A stretch of 62,770 nt of DNA from Bacteroidota bacterium. Its GTDB lineage: Bacteria; Bacteroidota; Bacteroidia; Chitinophagales; Chitinophagaceae. Below the pieces are notes generated by a model. It worked only from the letters and a program-made list of their open reading frames with translations. It did not search any database and was not told the DNA's origin. Of this stretch, positions 17,501 to 26,349 are shown piece by piece (positions within the stretch are counted from its first letter, which is position 1; every line of letters starts with the position of its first letter). The stretch is from positions 1 to 62,770 of the forward strand of contig JAFDXD010000096.1 in assembly GCA_018268135.1 (NCBI GenBank), in the 5' to 3' direction. The translations under genes and the position numbers were made by a program.

Positions 17501-17574
17501 AGCTATCATCCCGGTTTATAAAAATTTACTCTCCTTTATATGCAATGGTATTATCTTTAGGCATATTTTAATAA

Positions 17575-18858
17575 ATGACTTATAAAGATTCTTTTTCATT
17601 ATCATGGAAAAATGTACGGAGCAATAAATTGCGTACAGCCATTACCGTTATTATAATGGCTTTAGGAATTTTTGCATTGATATTAATTATTACTGCCATC
17701 AAAGCTGCTTCCAATAGCCTTACCAGTAGCTTTTCTACCATGGGAGCCAATGCATTTAGTATCCGTTACAAAGACAGGAATGTAAACTTTGGTGGCGACA
17801 GGGACAACCGTACCACCAAATCAAGTAAATCTGCATTAAAACAAAAAAAATCAAATAATGGAATTCCCATTAGTTACGATGAAGCCAGGCTTTTTAAGGA
17901 GCGTTATAATTTTCCGGGAGCCATTGTAGGTATTGCTTTGCGTGGGCCAGGGGGTGTGGTTGTAAATACCAACACTAAAAAGACTAACCCTGAGATAAAT
18001 ATTTATGGGGGAGATGAAAATTATCTGGAATTAAACGGGTATAAAATTGCATACGGAAGAAATTTTACCAACACAGAAATACAGTCCGGCAGCAATGTAT
18101 GTATTTTGGGCAATGGAGTGGCCAGCAGGTTGTTTCCGGATAATGTGGCTAAGGCAGTAGATGCAATTGTAAATGTAGATCACCTGCCATACAGGGTAAT
18201 AGCTGTACTGGAAGATAAAGGCTCCAGCGCTTTTTTTAATACCAGTAAAGTAGTCATAACGTCATACAATAATTTACGCCGCCTTTACTCATTACAATCT
18301 GCATCATACAACCTTGCCGTAATGGTATCTGATATGAAGCTGATGAATGGAGCAACCGGCGAGGCTATTGGTATATTTAGGCCTATACGAAAACTGGAAG
18401 TAAAAGATGATGATAATTTTTATATTGATAAAAGCGATAGCATTGCTGAATCATTATTAACCAATCTCGGTTTTTTAGAAAAAGGCACCATCGGCATTGC
18501 TTTTATTACACTTATAGGTGCCGCCATAGGGCTAATGAATATAATGCTGGTAGCGGTAAATGAGCGTACAAAAGAAATTGGGCTCACCAAGGCTTTAGGC
18601 GGCACTAAAAAAGATATAAGATCCCAATTTTTATTTGAATCAATTTTAATAAGCCTGATGGGTGCAGTAGCAGGTATATTGGCAGGTATATTATTGGGCA
18701 ACCTGGTAGCAATATTGCTTCATACCGGCTTTGTAGTACCCTGGGGATGGGTAATATCTGCCATATTTGTTTGTACATTAGTTGGGTTGGTATCGGGCTT
18801 ATACCCGGCTTACAAAGCCTCAAAACTCGACCCGATAGTAGCTCTCAGGTATGAGTAA
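17575..18858 (+). CDS. ABC transporter permease, MacB/FtsX type
   Basis: 427 residues. One N-terminal helix (about 20-43, RTAITVIIMALGIFAL), a large periplasmic MacB-like core (about 45-290), then three C-terminal FtsX helices, with the conserved LVAVNERTKEIGLTKALG loop between TM2 and TM3 and GLYPAYKASKLDPIVALRYE at the end. Such permeases drive export or periplasmic mechanotransmission with a LolD/MacB-like ATPase. No ATPase gene is adjacent, so it works with a partner encoded elsewhere. Substrate unknown. Confidence 0.9.
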   Translation: MTYKDSFSLSWKNVRSNKLRTAITVIIMALGIFALILIITAIKAASNSLTSSFSTMGANAFSIRYKDRNVNFGGDRDNRTTKSSKSALKQKKSNNGIPISYDEARLFKERYNFPGAIVGIALRGPGGVVVNTNTKKTNPEINIYGGDENYLELNGYKIAYGRNFTNTEIQSGSNVCILGNGVASRLFPDNVAKAVDAIVNVDHLPYRVIAVLEDKGSSAFFNTSKVVITSYNNLRRLYSLQSASYNLAVMVSDMKLMNGATGEAIGIFRPIRKLEVKDDDNFYIDKSDSIAESLLTNLGFLEKGTIGIAFITLIGAAIGLMNIMLVAVNERTKEIGLTKALGGTKKDIRSQFLFESILISLMGAVAGILAGILLGNLVAILLHTGFVVPWGWVISAIFVCTLVGLVSGLYPAYKASKLDPIVALRYE

Positions 18859-19098
18859 TAATAAATCATTAACAATTAAAAAGTTTGAAAAATTTAATAA
18901 TTCAGCGTTTTTTTAAAAAATAAAAAATAATTTTAGCGTAACGCAATACTTTCATTTATTTTATTAACTTGTGGTTTCCGATTTCTATACCCTATAAAAA
19001 ATGATATTGTATATTTTAAATTTTTTCTTAGAATTGTATTATCAAAATTAAAAACAAAAAAAGTAATTAAAATCTTCACTTTCTAAAATTTGACTTTT

Positions 19099-19956
19099 AT
19101 GGCAGAGACAAAACCAACTGCAACAGTAAAACCGGTAACATCGGTTCAGGCAAAAAAATCAAGCAATGCTATTTCCTTAATTGCTCCGGTAGTGTGTTTA
19201 ATCATTGGTTATATTATTTGGAGGTTTGGTTTGGGTAACCCTTCCAACTTTGACCACGGTACTGCCGGAGGTTTTTGGCCTGACAGGGAAGGACCTCATA
19301 CAGCTTTGAGTAAAATGTACCTCGGTGGTATTATTGTACCAATCCTAATAGGTACTTTTTTAACAATGATCACATTTGTTATTGAAAGATTTTTAACTGT
19401 AAGCAAAGCCACAGGTACTGCCAGCAATGCAGATTTTATTCGTAAAGTGCAATATCATCTTGCAAATAAAAATGTAGATGCAGCCCTTGCAGAATGCGAT
19501 AAACAAAAAGGCTCAGTTGGTAATGTAATGAAAGCCGGATTGCATCGCTATAAAGATATGATCAGCAATGCTGAGCTTAGTACTGAGCAAAAAGTAATGG
19601 CTATCCAAAAAGAAGTGGAAGAAGCTACTTCTTTGGAATTGCCAATGCTGGAGAAAAACCTGGTATTCCTTTCTACCATTGCCTCTATTGCCACATTATT
19701 AGGGCTGTTGGGAACGGTGTTGGGTATGATACGTGCCTTCTCTAACCTTGGTGCAGACAGTGGTGGAAGCGGCGCTGCAGCTCAGCTTTCTGTAGGTATC
19801 TCCGAAGCCTTGTATAATACAGCCCTTGGTATTGGTACATCTGCCTGTGCAATTGTTTTCTATAACATATTCACTACTAAAATTGACGGCATCACTTACG
19901 GTATTGATGAATCTGGGTTTACTTTAACACAATCTTTTGCTTCTTTGTACAAATAA
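19099..19956 (+). CDS. exbB: ExbB/TolQ/MotA-family proton channel
   Basis: 285 residues from the ATG at 19099 (MAETKP); a TTG at 19090 would add three. Inner-membrane stator that with ExbD uses the proton gradient to energise TonB. An extra N-terminal helix (about 23-45) precedes the standard topology; a helix near 75-97, then a long cytoplasmic helical region, and two C-terminal helices (IASIATLLGLLGTVLGMI and ISEALYNTALGIGTSACAIVFYN) that line the pore. First gene of exbB-exbD-exbD-tonB. The 240-base AT-rich stretch upstream probably holds the promoter. Confidence 0.93.
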   Translation: MAETKPTATVKPVTSVQAKKSSNAISLIAPVVCLIIGYIIWRFGLGNPSNFDHGTAGGFWPDREGPHTALSKMYLGGIIVPILIGTFLTMITFVIERFLTVSKATGTASNADFIRKVQYHLANKNVDAALAECDKQKGSVGNVMKAGLHRYKDMISNAELSTEQKVMAIQKEVEEATSLELPMLEKNLVFLSTIASIATLLGLLGTVLGMIRAFSNLGADSGGSGAAAQLSVGISEALYNTALGIGTSACAIVFYNIFTTKIDGITYGIDESGFTLTQSFASLYK

Positions 19957-20017
19957 TTGTATGAAAAAAGCAAAGTTTAGCATCTTAAAGTAATCATATT
20001 TTAAAAAATTAAGAAGA

Positions 20018-20671
20018 ATGCCAAAAGTTAAAATACCACGAAAAAGTACCAACATTGATATGACAGCAATGTGTGATGTGGCTTTTCTTTTGTTGTCGTT
20101 TTTTATATTGGCAACAAAACAAAAGCCCCCGGAGGTACTCGCTGTTCAAACTCCTTCTTCTGTATCATCTAAAGCAGTGCCTGATAAATCAATCATCATC
20201 ACACTTACCAAAGATGGCAGAGCATTTTTAATGTTGGGCGATGAAACAAAAAAACCTGAAGTTCTTGCAAATATCAATTTAACAAAGGGACTTGGTTTAT
20301 CTGCTGCAGAAATGGCTAAATGGGGCAAATCTGAATTTATAGGTTTACCTTTTAACCAGATTAAAAGTTCGCTTTCAGCGGCTCCAATACCACCTGATAA
20401 ATTGCCCGGCATACCTATTAGTGATAGTACCAACAACCAAATGGTTGACTGGATGCGCAGTATTTCTAATGTATATGCAGGCGGCAATCAGTCAGATTTG
20501 GAAAAAATGATACTGATAAAAGGAGATAACGATGCCTTATATCCTGTTTTTAAAAGCATAAAAGATGCTTTTACAAAAAATGATATTTATAAGTTTAGAA
20601 TAGTTACCAACGGTGAAGCAGTACCACCAGGCTCTGAGTTAGCCAATAGCGCAAAAGCTGCAAACAAATAA
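20018..20671 (+). CDS. exbD: ExbD/TolR-family protein 1
   Basis: 217 residues, longer than a standard ExbD (about 140). The N-terminal anchor includes KIPRKSTNIDMTAMCDVAFLLLSFFILATK with the conserved aspartate (Asp of MCDVAFLL) that carries protons. The extended periplasmic domain contains an insertion (about 80-145). Two ExbD paralogues in tandem are common in Bacteroidota and may form a heteromeric stator. Confidence 0.9.
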   Translation: MPKVKIPRKSTNIDMTAMCDVAFLLLSFFILATKQKPPEVLAVQTPSSVSSKAVPDKSIIITLTKDGRAFLMLGDETKKPEVLANINLTKGLGLSAAEMAKWGKSEFIGLPFNQIKSSLSAAPIPPDKLPGIPISDSTNNQMVDWMRSISNVYAGGNQSDLEKMILIKGDNDALYPVFKSIKDAFTKNDIYKFRIVTNGEAVPPGSELANSAKAANK

Positions 20672-20696
20672 TTTATTAATTTAAAAAAATATTGAC

Positions 20697-21245
20697 ATGG
20701 CAGAAATGGATACCTCGTCGGGAGGTGGTCATAAAAAAGGGCCCGGCGTCAAAAAGTCAAAAAAACAATCTACACGTGTGGATCTTACCCCCATGGTGGA
20801 TTTGGGCTTTCTGCTGATAACGTTCTTTGTATTTACAACTACAATGAGCCAATCAACAGCCATGAATATGAATGAGCCTAAAAAAGATACTACTAATCAA
20901 ACTAAGGTCAAAAACTCTGGTGCGATGACTATTCTTTTGGGAAAATCTAATCAGGTATATTATTATTACGGACAGTTGGACCCCACTAAGCTTAGTGAGC
21001 AATTTAAAAGCACAACTTTTAAAGAAATCCGGAATTTGATAGTAGAAAAAAAGAAAGCAACTCCACTGGGCGACCTCATGTACATCATTAAATCAGACAA
21101 GCAAAGTACTTTTAAAAATGCAATTGACATTCTGGATGAAATGACAATATGTGATGTACCACCTGGGCATTATGCTGAGGTAGATTTGCCGGAAGCTGAA
21201 GCAAAAATGATAGAACAAACAGAGCAGGCAAATGGTATCAAGTAG
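20697..21245 (+). CDS. exbD: ExbD/TolR-family protein 2
   Basis: 182 residues. A lysine/glycine-rich cytosolic N-terminus (about 1-28) precedes RVDLTPMVDLGFLLITFFVF, with the functional aspartate in MVDLGFLL. The periplasmic part ends with EMTICDVPPGHYAEVDLPEAEAKM and a polar tail. It lies 25 bases after the first exbD and 48 bases before tonB. Confidence 0.92.
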   Translation: MAEMDTSSGGGHKKGPGVKKSKKQSTRVDLTPMVDLGFLLITFFVFTTTMSQSTAMNMNEPKKDTTNQTKVKNSGAMTILLGKSNQVYYYYGQLDPTKLSEQFKSTTFKEIRNLIVEKKKATPLGDLMYIIKSDKQSTFKNAIDILDEMTICDVPPGHYAEVDLPEAEAKMIEQTEQANGIK

Positions 21246-21293
21246 TTTGTGGAATTGTAAATATTTTGAATCTAAATAACAAAGAGATTATAC

Positions 21294-22130
21294 ATGGAAC
21301 CAAATAAAATTTTAAACGCCGACATACTGGATATTATTTTTGAAGGCAAAAATAAATCGTACGGGGCTTATGAGTTGCGTAAAACTTATAATGCCCGGTT
21401 GAAAAAGGCCATGATTCTTACCGGCTCCATCTTGCTTCTGATAATTGGCGGTAGCTTACTGAGCAGTTATATTAGCAAACACAGTAGCAAGGATAAACTT
21501 GATACTCAGGATGTAGAATTGGCCCAGGTAAAAAACAATGAACCGCCGCCACCGCCACCACCACCGCCACCGCCACCACCTGCTCCACCACCACCACCAG
21601 AAGTAAATCAGGTAAAATTTACCCCTCCTAAAATTGTAAAAGATGAGGAAGTAAAACCTGAAGAAAAAATTCAGGAGGTAAAAGACGATCAGGTGATTAG
21701 TACTAAGACAGTTGAAAGTGATAACAAAACTCAAATAGTACAAGCGCCGGTAGAAGATAAAGGTACTCAGGTAGTAGAAGCTCCTAAAACAGATGATGAA
21801 AACAAAATTTTCACTAAAGTAGAAAATGAAGCTGAATTTCCGGGCGGACAGGTAGCCTGGGGGAATTACCTTAGAAAAAACTTAAATGCCAATACACCAA
21901 TTGACAATGGTGCCCCTCCGGGATCGTACACCGTTATTATTCGCTTTATTGTAAGTAAAGACGGGTCAATTAGCGATGTAACACCCGAAACAAAATTTGG
22001 CTATGGTATGGAAGAAGAAGCTGCTAAGAGCATTAAGAAAGGGCCAAAATGGAAACCTGCTTTGCAGAATGGTAGAAATGTAAATGCTTATCGTCGCCAG
22101 CCAATCACTTTTGTGGTGCCGGATGAATAA
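21294..22130 (+). CDS. tonB: TonB energy-transducing protein
   Basis: 278 residues. A cytosolic N-terminus with the Bacteroidota motif ADILDIIFEGKNKSYGAYELR, one helix (about 39-60), a proline tract with about 19 prolines between residues 84 and 102 followed by a charged linker that spans the periplasm, and a C-terminal TonB domain (about 190-278, NGAPPGSYTVIIRFIVSKDGS; GPKWKPALQNGRNV) that contacts the TonB box of outer-membrane receptors. The proline tract is encoded by a CCGCCACCACC-type low-complexity run at 21541-21600. A strong terminator follows. Confidence 0.95.
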   Translation: MEPNKILNADILDIIFEGKNKSYGAYELRKTYNARLKKAMILTGSILLLIIGGSLLSSYISKHSSKDKLDTQDVELAQVKNNEPPPPPPPPPPPPPAPPPPPEVNQVKFTPPKIVKDEEVKPEEKIQEVKDDQVISTKTVESDNKTQIVQAPVEDKGTQVVEAPKTDDENKIFTKVENEAEFPGGQVAWGNYLRKNLNANTPIDNGAPPGSYTVIIRFIVSKDGSISDVTPETKFGYGMEEEAAKSIKKGPKWKPALQNGRNVNAYRRQPITFVVPDE

Positions 22131-22156
22131 AAAATAAATTAGAAGATTATTGCTAT

Positions 22157-22196
22157 AAGAGGCTGTCTTTAAAATATGAGGCAGCCTCTTTTTTTT
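22157..22196 (+). terminator. Intrinsic terminator after tonB
   Basis: AAGAGGCTG (22157-22165) pairs perfectly with CAGCCTCTT (22182-22190), followed by a run of eight T. It ends the exbB-exbD-exbD-tonB transcript. Confidence 0.88.
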
Positions 22197-22309
22197 GAGT
22201 ATTCTATAAAATGTAGGCAAATTTTATATAGGAGACTAATAATATCCCGCCAAAACTAATGTTATAGATATCAATGTAAACTTTAAAGAATCAGGATGGC
22301 TAATGGTAG

Positions 22310-22933
22310 TTAAATGGTTTTAATAAACTCACCATCGGGTGTTTTTGTAAAGCCCATAACCTTTAAAAAAGCAGCATGTTTATTATTTATTGCTTCATTA
22401 TATACTACCCGTTTTATTCCTTTTGATAAAAGAAATGCTCTTTCTTTTTCAAAAATAAAAGTGCCAACTTTATAATCCCTGTATTTTTCTACTGTATAAT
22501 TAATAATCACATTTGCATCACCATTGCCCGGTAACACAGCACAAAAAATATTGGCTATTGCCAAATCTCTCATTACTACAAAGTTTAGATTGCCAGGTAT
22601 TTTATTTTTGTCAAATCCGGGAAAATAAGATTGTATATCACTCTCGTAAAAAGATAAGAATTTTTGAACCAGCTTTTCATCACCATTTAATTCAAGTAAA
22701 TCAAATAATTCTGTTTTACTATAAATTTTATATAAATAGTAAATATTAATGCAGAGCAAAATGCTATTGGTAAGCAATACGGGAAATGCTTTAATAATAA
22801 TGGCATATAATACAAATACAAGGCAGCCAAAGGTATTGTACCATCTAAATTGCAAACCATTGTTTACTATTAATGATATAATTAAAAATAAAGATGCCAG
22901 GTAACCAAAATATGGGGCTAATTGTAGTAACAT
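22310..22933 (-). CDS. YgjV-like membrane protein with C-terminal GNAT-like domain
   Basis: 207 residues. The N-terminal 70 residues hold three helices (APYFGYLASLFLIISLIV, WYNTFGCLVFVLYAIIIKAF, LLTNSILLCINIYYLYKIY) characteristic of the YgjV family. The C-terminal part (about 110-207) reads like a GNAT acetyltransferase end: VVMRDLAIANIFCAVL, VIINYTVEKYRDYKVG, then KRVVYNEAINNKHAAFLKVMGF, where the last segment matches GNAT motif B. Activity is unknown. It is 26 bases downstream of the DUF1543 gene. Confidence 0.75.
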   Translation of the reverse strand: MLLQLAPYFGYLASLFLIISLIVNNGLQFRWYNTFGCLVFVLYAIIIKAFPVLLTNSILLCINIYYLYKIYSKTELFDLLELNGDEKLVQKFLSFYESDIQSYFPGFDKNKIPGNLNFVVMRDLAIANIFCAVLPGNGDANVIINYTVEKYRDYKVGTFIFEKERAFLLSKGIKRVVYNEAINNKHAAFLKVMGFTKTPDGEFIKTI

Positions 22934-22959
22934 TACATTTAAATAATTTGTAAAAAAAA

Positions 22960-23523
22960 TTATGATATTTTAGAGAGTGGAAAATATCCAATGTGTAAAC
23001 TGTCTTCTTTTATAATCTTTGCTTTTTCCAGTTGAATACAAAACCGGTTTTTTATTTCTTCAGATAAAATATCCTGTATCTCAAAAAAATCATCCACATC
23101 TACTCCGTATTTATCATCTACATGCGATACTGCGCCCTCAAAACCGGTGTGCTTATAAAAAGCGGTATTTTTTGCTTTTGCAATAGCTTCACCTTTATGG
23201 TTAGCAACCAGCAGCAGTTTATAATGAAACTCTTCAAACTCGCCGGGTTTATACCCGCCCAGGTTAATAAAAAATAATTTTGGCGAAAGGCCATTTTCTT
23301 TTTCTGTTGCAGGCAATATCATAATATCAAAACCATCTACCTGTGATACTTCACGCCAGGCATCTATATGAATTTTTTTATCTGCTTCGGGCCAGTATTC
23401 ATACATAGCAGGTACCAATTCACTTATTTGCGAAGCTATGCCAAAAAAAATGTCATGTTGCTCAGTATGCCTCCCAATGGGCTTGCAGCCAAGAATAGCC
23501 ATAAAAAGTTTTAACCTGCTCAT
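22960..23523 (-). CDS. DUF1543 domain protein
   Basis: 187 residues. The N-terminal domain contains GRHTEQHDIFFGIASQ and KKIHIDAWREVSQVDGFDI, the DUF1543 hallmark (GRxxEqHDvfFgI; lHIDaWrev). A second similar half (NLGGYKPGEFEEFHYKLLLVANHKGEAIAKAK) follows. Function unknown; no signal peptide, so probably cytosolic. It may be cotranscribed with the YgjV-GNAT gene. Confidence 0.85.
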   Translation of the reverse strand: MSRLKLFMAILGCKPIGRHTEQHDIFFGIASQISELVPAMYEYWPEADKKIHIDAWREVSQVDGFDIMILPATEKENGLSPKLFFINLGGYKPGEFEEFHYKLLLVANHKGEAIAKAKNTAFYKHTGFEGAVSHVDDKYGVDVDDFFEIQDILSEEIKNRFCIQLEKAKIIKEDSLHIGYFPLSKIS

Positions 23524-23593
23524 AAAAAATAGTTAGTTAAGGCAACAAATTTATTGGATTAATTTGAGCTGATGGAGATTAATAAAAATGCGA

Positions 23594-24346
23594 TTATTTA
23601 TTGCTGTTCCATTTAAACCATTTGATGCCCAGGTAAGAAAAAATGATGGCGTATCCAATAGTAACCATGAGGTAAGTATTGGTTACCATTGACCAGTTGC
23701 CCGGCTCAATAGCATCTGCAATAATATGTTTAACAGCGCCGTAAGGCGACCATTTTACCAATTGGTCAATAGTATTGCCAAGCATGCCTAAATCTCCAAA
23801 CATCCCTACCATAATAAAAATAAAATATACCAGCCTGCAAGTGGAGTTTACCGTTTCTGCATTATTAATGCGGCCTACTATTGCCTGGCCTAGGCCCAAA
23901 TAAAGAGCGCCGCCTACTATTGAAACAAAATATCCCAGCAGGTAAGAGACAGGAGTGAGCGTAATATTATCAAAATAATGACCGGCGATATAAATGGCCG
24001 TTGTTAATAATAATATCATAGCAAGCTGCACCAGCAAGCGGCTCACCATAATAGACCAGGAGGGCACAGGAGCTACCCTAAGGCGTTGAAATATCCCTTT
24101 GTCCCTGTCTCGTGCAATGGAGTTAGAATACCCCATTAATCCTATAGCAGTAAGGCCAATAGTAATGCAGTTTGCAATTACAAAAGCGCCACCAAAATTT
24201 TTTATGAGCCCTTTCCACGATATTAAGATAATTACCGGCACTAATAATACCAGCACTACCGAACGGCGGTTTCGCCATTGGGTAATAAAATCTGCTTTTA
24301 ATAAAGTGGTAAGTACCTGTTTGCCTGATGGTATGTTTGTATGCAT
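23594..24346 (-). CDS. ABC-2 type transporter permease
   Basis: 250 residues with about six helices and the ABC-2 pattern: an N-terminal cytosolic helix (LLKADFITQWRNRRSVVLVLLVPV), the SNSIARDRDKGIFQRLRVAPVPSWSIMVSRLL coupling helix region, and a final helix near the C-terminus. It lies 11 bases downstream of the ATPase gene. Substrate unknown; small pairs of this type export lipids, peptides or drugs. Confidence 0.9.
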   Translation of the reverse strand: MHTNIPSGKQVLTTLLKADFITQWRNRRSVVLVLLVPVIILISWKGLIKNFGGAFVIANCITIGLTAIGLMGYSNSIARDRDKGIFQRLRVAPVPSWSIMVSRLLVQLAMILLLTTAIYIAGHYFDNITLTPVSYLLGYFVSIVGGALYLGLGQAIVGRINNAETVNSTCRLVYFIFIMVGMFGDLGMLGNTIDQLVKWSPYGAVKHIIADAIEPGNWSMVTNTYLMVTIGYAIIFSYLGIKWFKWNSNK

Positions 24347-24357
24347 TGTTGTAGAAA

Positions 24358-25140
24358 TTATGGGCGTATATCCTTTCCCGTTAGTCCTATAAAAACATCT
24401 TCAAGGGTTATTTTGCCTTTTCTGGAAGCGGCTATTACGCCGGCATCATTTTGGTGTTTGTCTATTAAAGCCTGTGGAGTATCAATAGCAATAATGTTAC
24501 CATGGTCTATTATAGCAATACGGTCGCATACGGCCTCTGCTTCTTCCATAGAATGAGTGGTGAGTACAATAGCGTGACCATTGTTTCGCATTGATTCTAT
24601 ACGCTCCCAAAGCTGCCGGCGTGATTGTGGGTCGAGCCCCATGGTAGGCTCATCAAGCAATACCAGTGGCGGGTTATGTATCATTGCAATTACCAATGAT
24701 ACTCTCTGCTGTTGCCCACCGGATAACTGCCCAAAATGTTTGGAGGCCGCATCTTCTAATTTTATATTAATTAAAATTTCTTTTAATTTTTCTTTAGGCA
24801 TATCTACCCCATAAATGCCTGCGTATAGCTCAATGATTTCGCTCACAGAAAGCTCCGGTTGAAAACTGGTGGCCTGTAATTGTACCCCAATATTGGCACT
24901 GGCAAGTAAAGGATGTTGCTTCCTGTTGTATCCTGCTACATATATCTCACCATTTTGTGGTTTAAGCAAGCCTTCAATAGCGCTCAGTGTACTAGTTTTA
25001 CCTGCACCATTTGGGCCAAGCAGCCCAAAAATTTCACCGGCATTTACAAAAAAAGAAACTTGTTTTACAGCCTGAAAAGATTTATAAAAAATATCAAGGT
25101 TTTGTACTTTTAAAATCGGCTCATCCATGTTTATCTGCAA
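24358..25140 (-). CDS. ABC transporter ATP-binding protein
   Basis: 260 residues. Walker A GPNGAGKTS (42-50), signature LSGGQQQR (139-146), Walker B VLLDEP (160-165) followed by TMGLDPQSRRQLW, and the switch histidine in VLTTHSMEE. This is the DrrA/CcmA-like class that pairs with ABC-2 permeases. An internal ATG four codons downstream (25128, MDEPILKVQNL) is an alternative start. Confidence 0.95.
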   Translation of the reverse strand: MQINMDEPILKVQNLDIFYKSFQAVKQVSFFVNAGEIFGLLGPNGAGKTSTLSAIEGLLKPQNGEIYVAGYNRKQHPLLASANIGVQLQATSFQPELSVSEIIELYAGIYGVDMPKEKLKEILINIKLEDAASKHFGQLSGGQQQRVSLVIAMIHNPPLVLLDEPTMGLDPQSRRQLWERIESMRNNGHAIVLTTHSMEEAEAVCDRIAIIDHGNIIAIDTPQALIDKHQNDAGVIAASRKGKITLEDVFIGLTGKDIRP

Positions 25141-25251
25141 TGATTACATTTTATAATTTGCATTAATAATGTGCACTAAGATAATATATTGTATCTAAAG
25201 GACACAAAAAATACAAGACTTGTAATGTGGGGAGATTAAGTATTGCTAATG

Positions 25252-25710
25252 CTAAGCCTCATTGGTTGGTATAATTAATAAGGGGATGGTACAATGTTTT
25301 AAAAAAGAAGTAGCAGTAGCGCTGATAAATAATTTATAAAGCCCGCTATGGCTGTGAGAGCCGATTACCATCAGGTCTGCATTTTCTTTTTTTGCATATT
25401 CCAGTATGGCTTCTGTTGTTTTGCCTTCAAGTACTGCAGTTTGTATGGTTTCATCACCCAAAAATTTTGCAGTTGACTTTAAAAAATTATTGGCTTCTTT
25501 TTTTATTTCTTCTCCTAATAATAAAGAGTTTTCTGAAATAAAACCCTCAAAACCCATAATGGGAGAGTATGACATAGCATAATAGGATGCTTCTGCAATT
25601 ACATGCACCAATAATACAGATGCTTGTAATGCTTTTGCAATAGTAAAACCGGTTTTTGCCACTTTTTCTGAATCGGGGTTATAGTCAATAGCAATTATTA
25701 CTTTTTTCAT
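25252..25710 (-). CDS. Universal stress protein, UspA family
   Basis: 152 residues from the ATG ending at 25710 (MKKVIIAIDYNPDSEKVA); a longer frame reaches 25767 but lacks similarity. Single Usp domain with the nucleotide-binding elements AIDYNPDSEK near the N-terminus and VIGSHSHSGLYKLFISATATSFLKHCTIPLLII at the C-terminus (GSH-x-G-type ATP-binding loop). Stand-alone, divergent from the Oar-like receptor gene. Confidence 0.92.
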   Translation of the reverse strand: MKKVIIAIDYNPDSEKVAKTGFTIAKALQASVLLVHVIAEASYYAMSYSPIMGFEGFISENSLLLGEEIKKEANNFLKSTAKFLGDETIQTAVLEGKTTEAILEYAKKENADLMVIGSHSHSGLYKLFISATATSFLKHCTIPLLIIPTNEA

Positions 25711-25903
25711 ACAATATATATTTAATAGTGATGAATAGTAGCTATCATGATACTGTTCAAAAAGCAAGCCATTAAAAGGAGGAGGAAAGGGGTAAAATAA
25801 AAAAAGGGCCAGAATAGAAATTCAGCCCCGTTTTAAAATCCAATATCCTATGAAAAACCGTAACAAAAATACAAGAACTTTTGATGCTACCTATACCCAC
25901 TTT

Positions 25904-25918
25904 AGGTAAATTTTACCT
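25904..25918. promoter_or_regulatory. Perfect 7-1-7 palindrome (possible operator)
   Basis: AGGTAAA-T-TTTACCT. Located in the long shared upstream region of uspA and the Oar-like receptor. It shares the core CTTTAGGT with the palindrome at 26251-26266. No regulator is identified. Confidence 0.4.
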
Positions 25919-26250
25919 GTTTAACATTTATTAACAATTGTATAAGTATAACCATCCTAAATGTGAATAAAAAATATCTCTTGCAATATGCTAACATTAA
26001 TTATTGGCAAGGAGCAAATGATTTTTTTGTGGTTATTACTTCAAAATACAATGCCAGGTGCTTTTGGTTAAAAATAAGTTCTACTTAATGATTTTTTTTT
26101 AAAAATGATGCAACTGGCAAACCTAAATACATGAAAAAAATTGGGAATAATTAGCGCTATGCAAAATGAAGAAATAGCTAAAAACTTAGTAAAAAAAATC
26201 AGCACTTTTTATAATGCATGGAGTGGATTAAAATTAATAGTAACAATCCC

Positions 26251-26277
26251 GTAACCTTTAGGTTACATTTTGGTAAC
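26251..26277. promoter_or_regulatory. Palindrome ahead of the receptor gene (possible operator)
   Basis: GTAACC-TTTA-GGTTAC at 26251-26266 is a perfect 6-4-6 inverted repeat, followed by GGTAAC at 26272-26277 and preceded by TAAC at 26241. It lies 73-99 bases before the ATG of the receptor gene, a plausible place for a promoter-proximal regulator site. Confidence 0.4.
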
Positions 26278-26349
26278 ATGGAAATAAGTGCTTTGCAAAA
26301 TATTAATTGAAAAAAATTAAAGCATTATTTAAGTAGCAAAAAAAACGAG

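Larger units (their letters stand above)
25711..26349. other. Long AT-rich intergenic region with two palindromes
   Basis: About 640 bases between the divergent uspA and receptor genes without a recognisable protein gene. A hairpin on the minus strand (GGGGCTGAAT / ATTCTGGCCC, 25807-25830) is followed by T on that strand. A tiny frame (ATG 25850 to TAG/TAA near 25909, about 19 codons) follows it on the plus strand, with no support beyond being open. AGGTAAA-T-TTTACCT (25904-25918) and GTAACC-TTTA-GGTTAC (26251-26266) are perfect palindromes that look like operators. The rest is AT-rich and featureless. Confidence 0.5.

Noticed and set aside
21541-21600. CCGCCACC tandem run, considered as a CRISPR-like or satellite repeat
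   Set aside because: It encodes the proline tract of TonB in frame and has no spacer structure.
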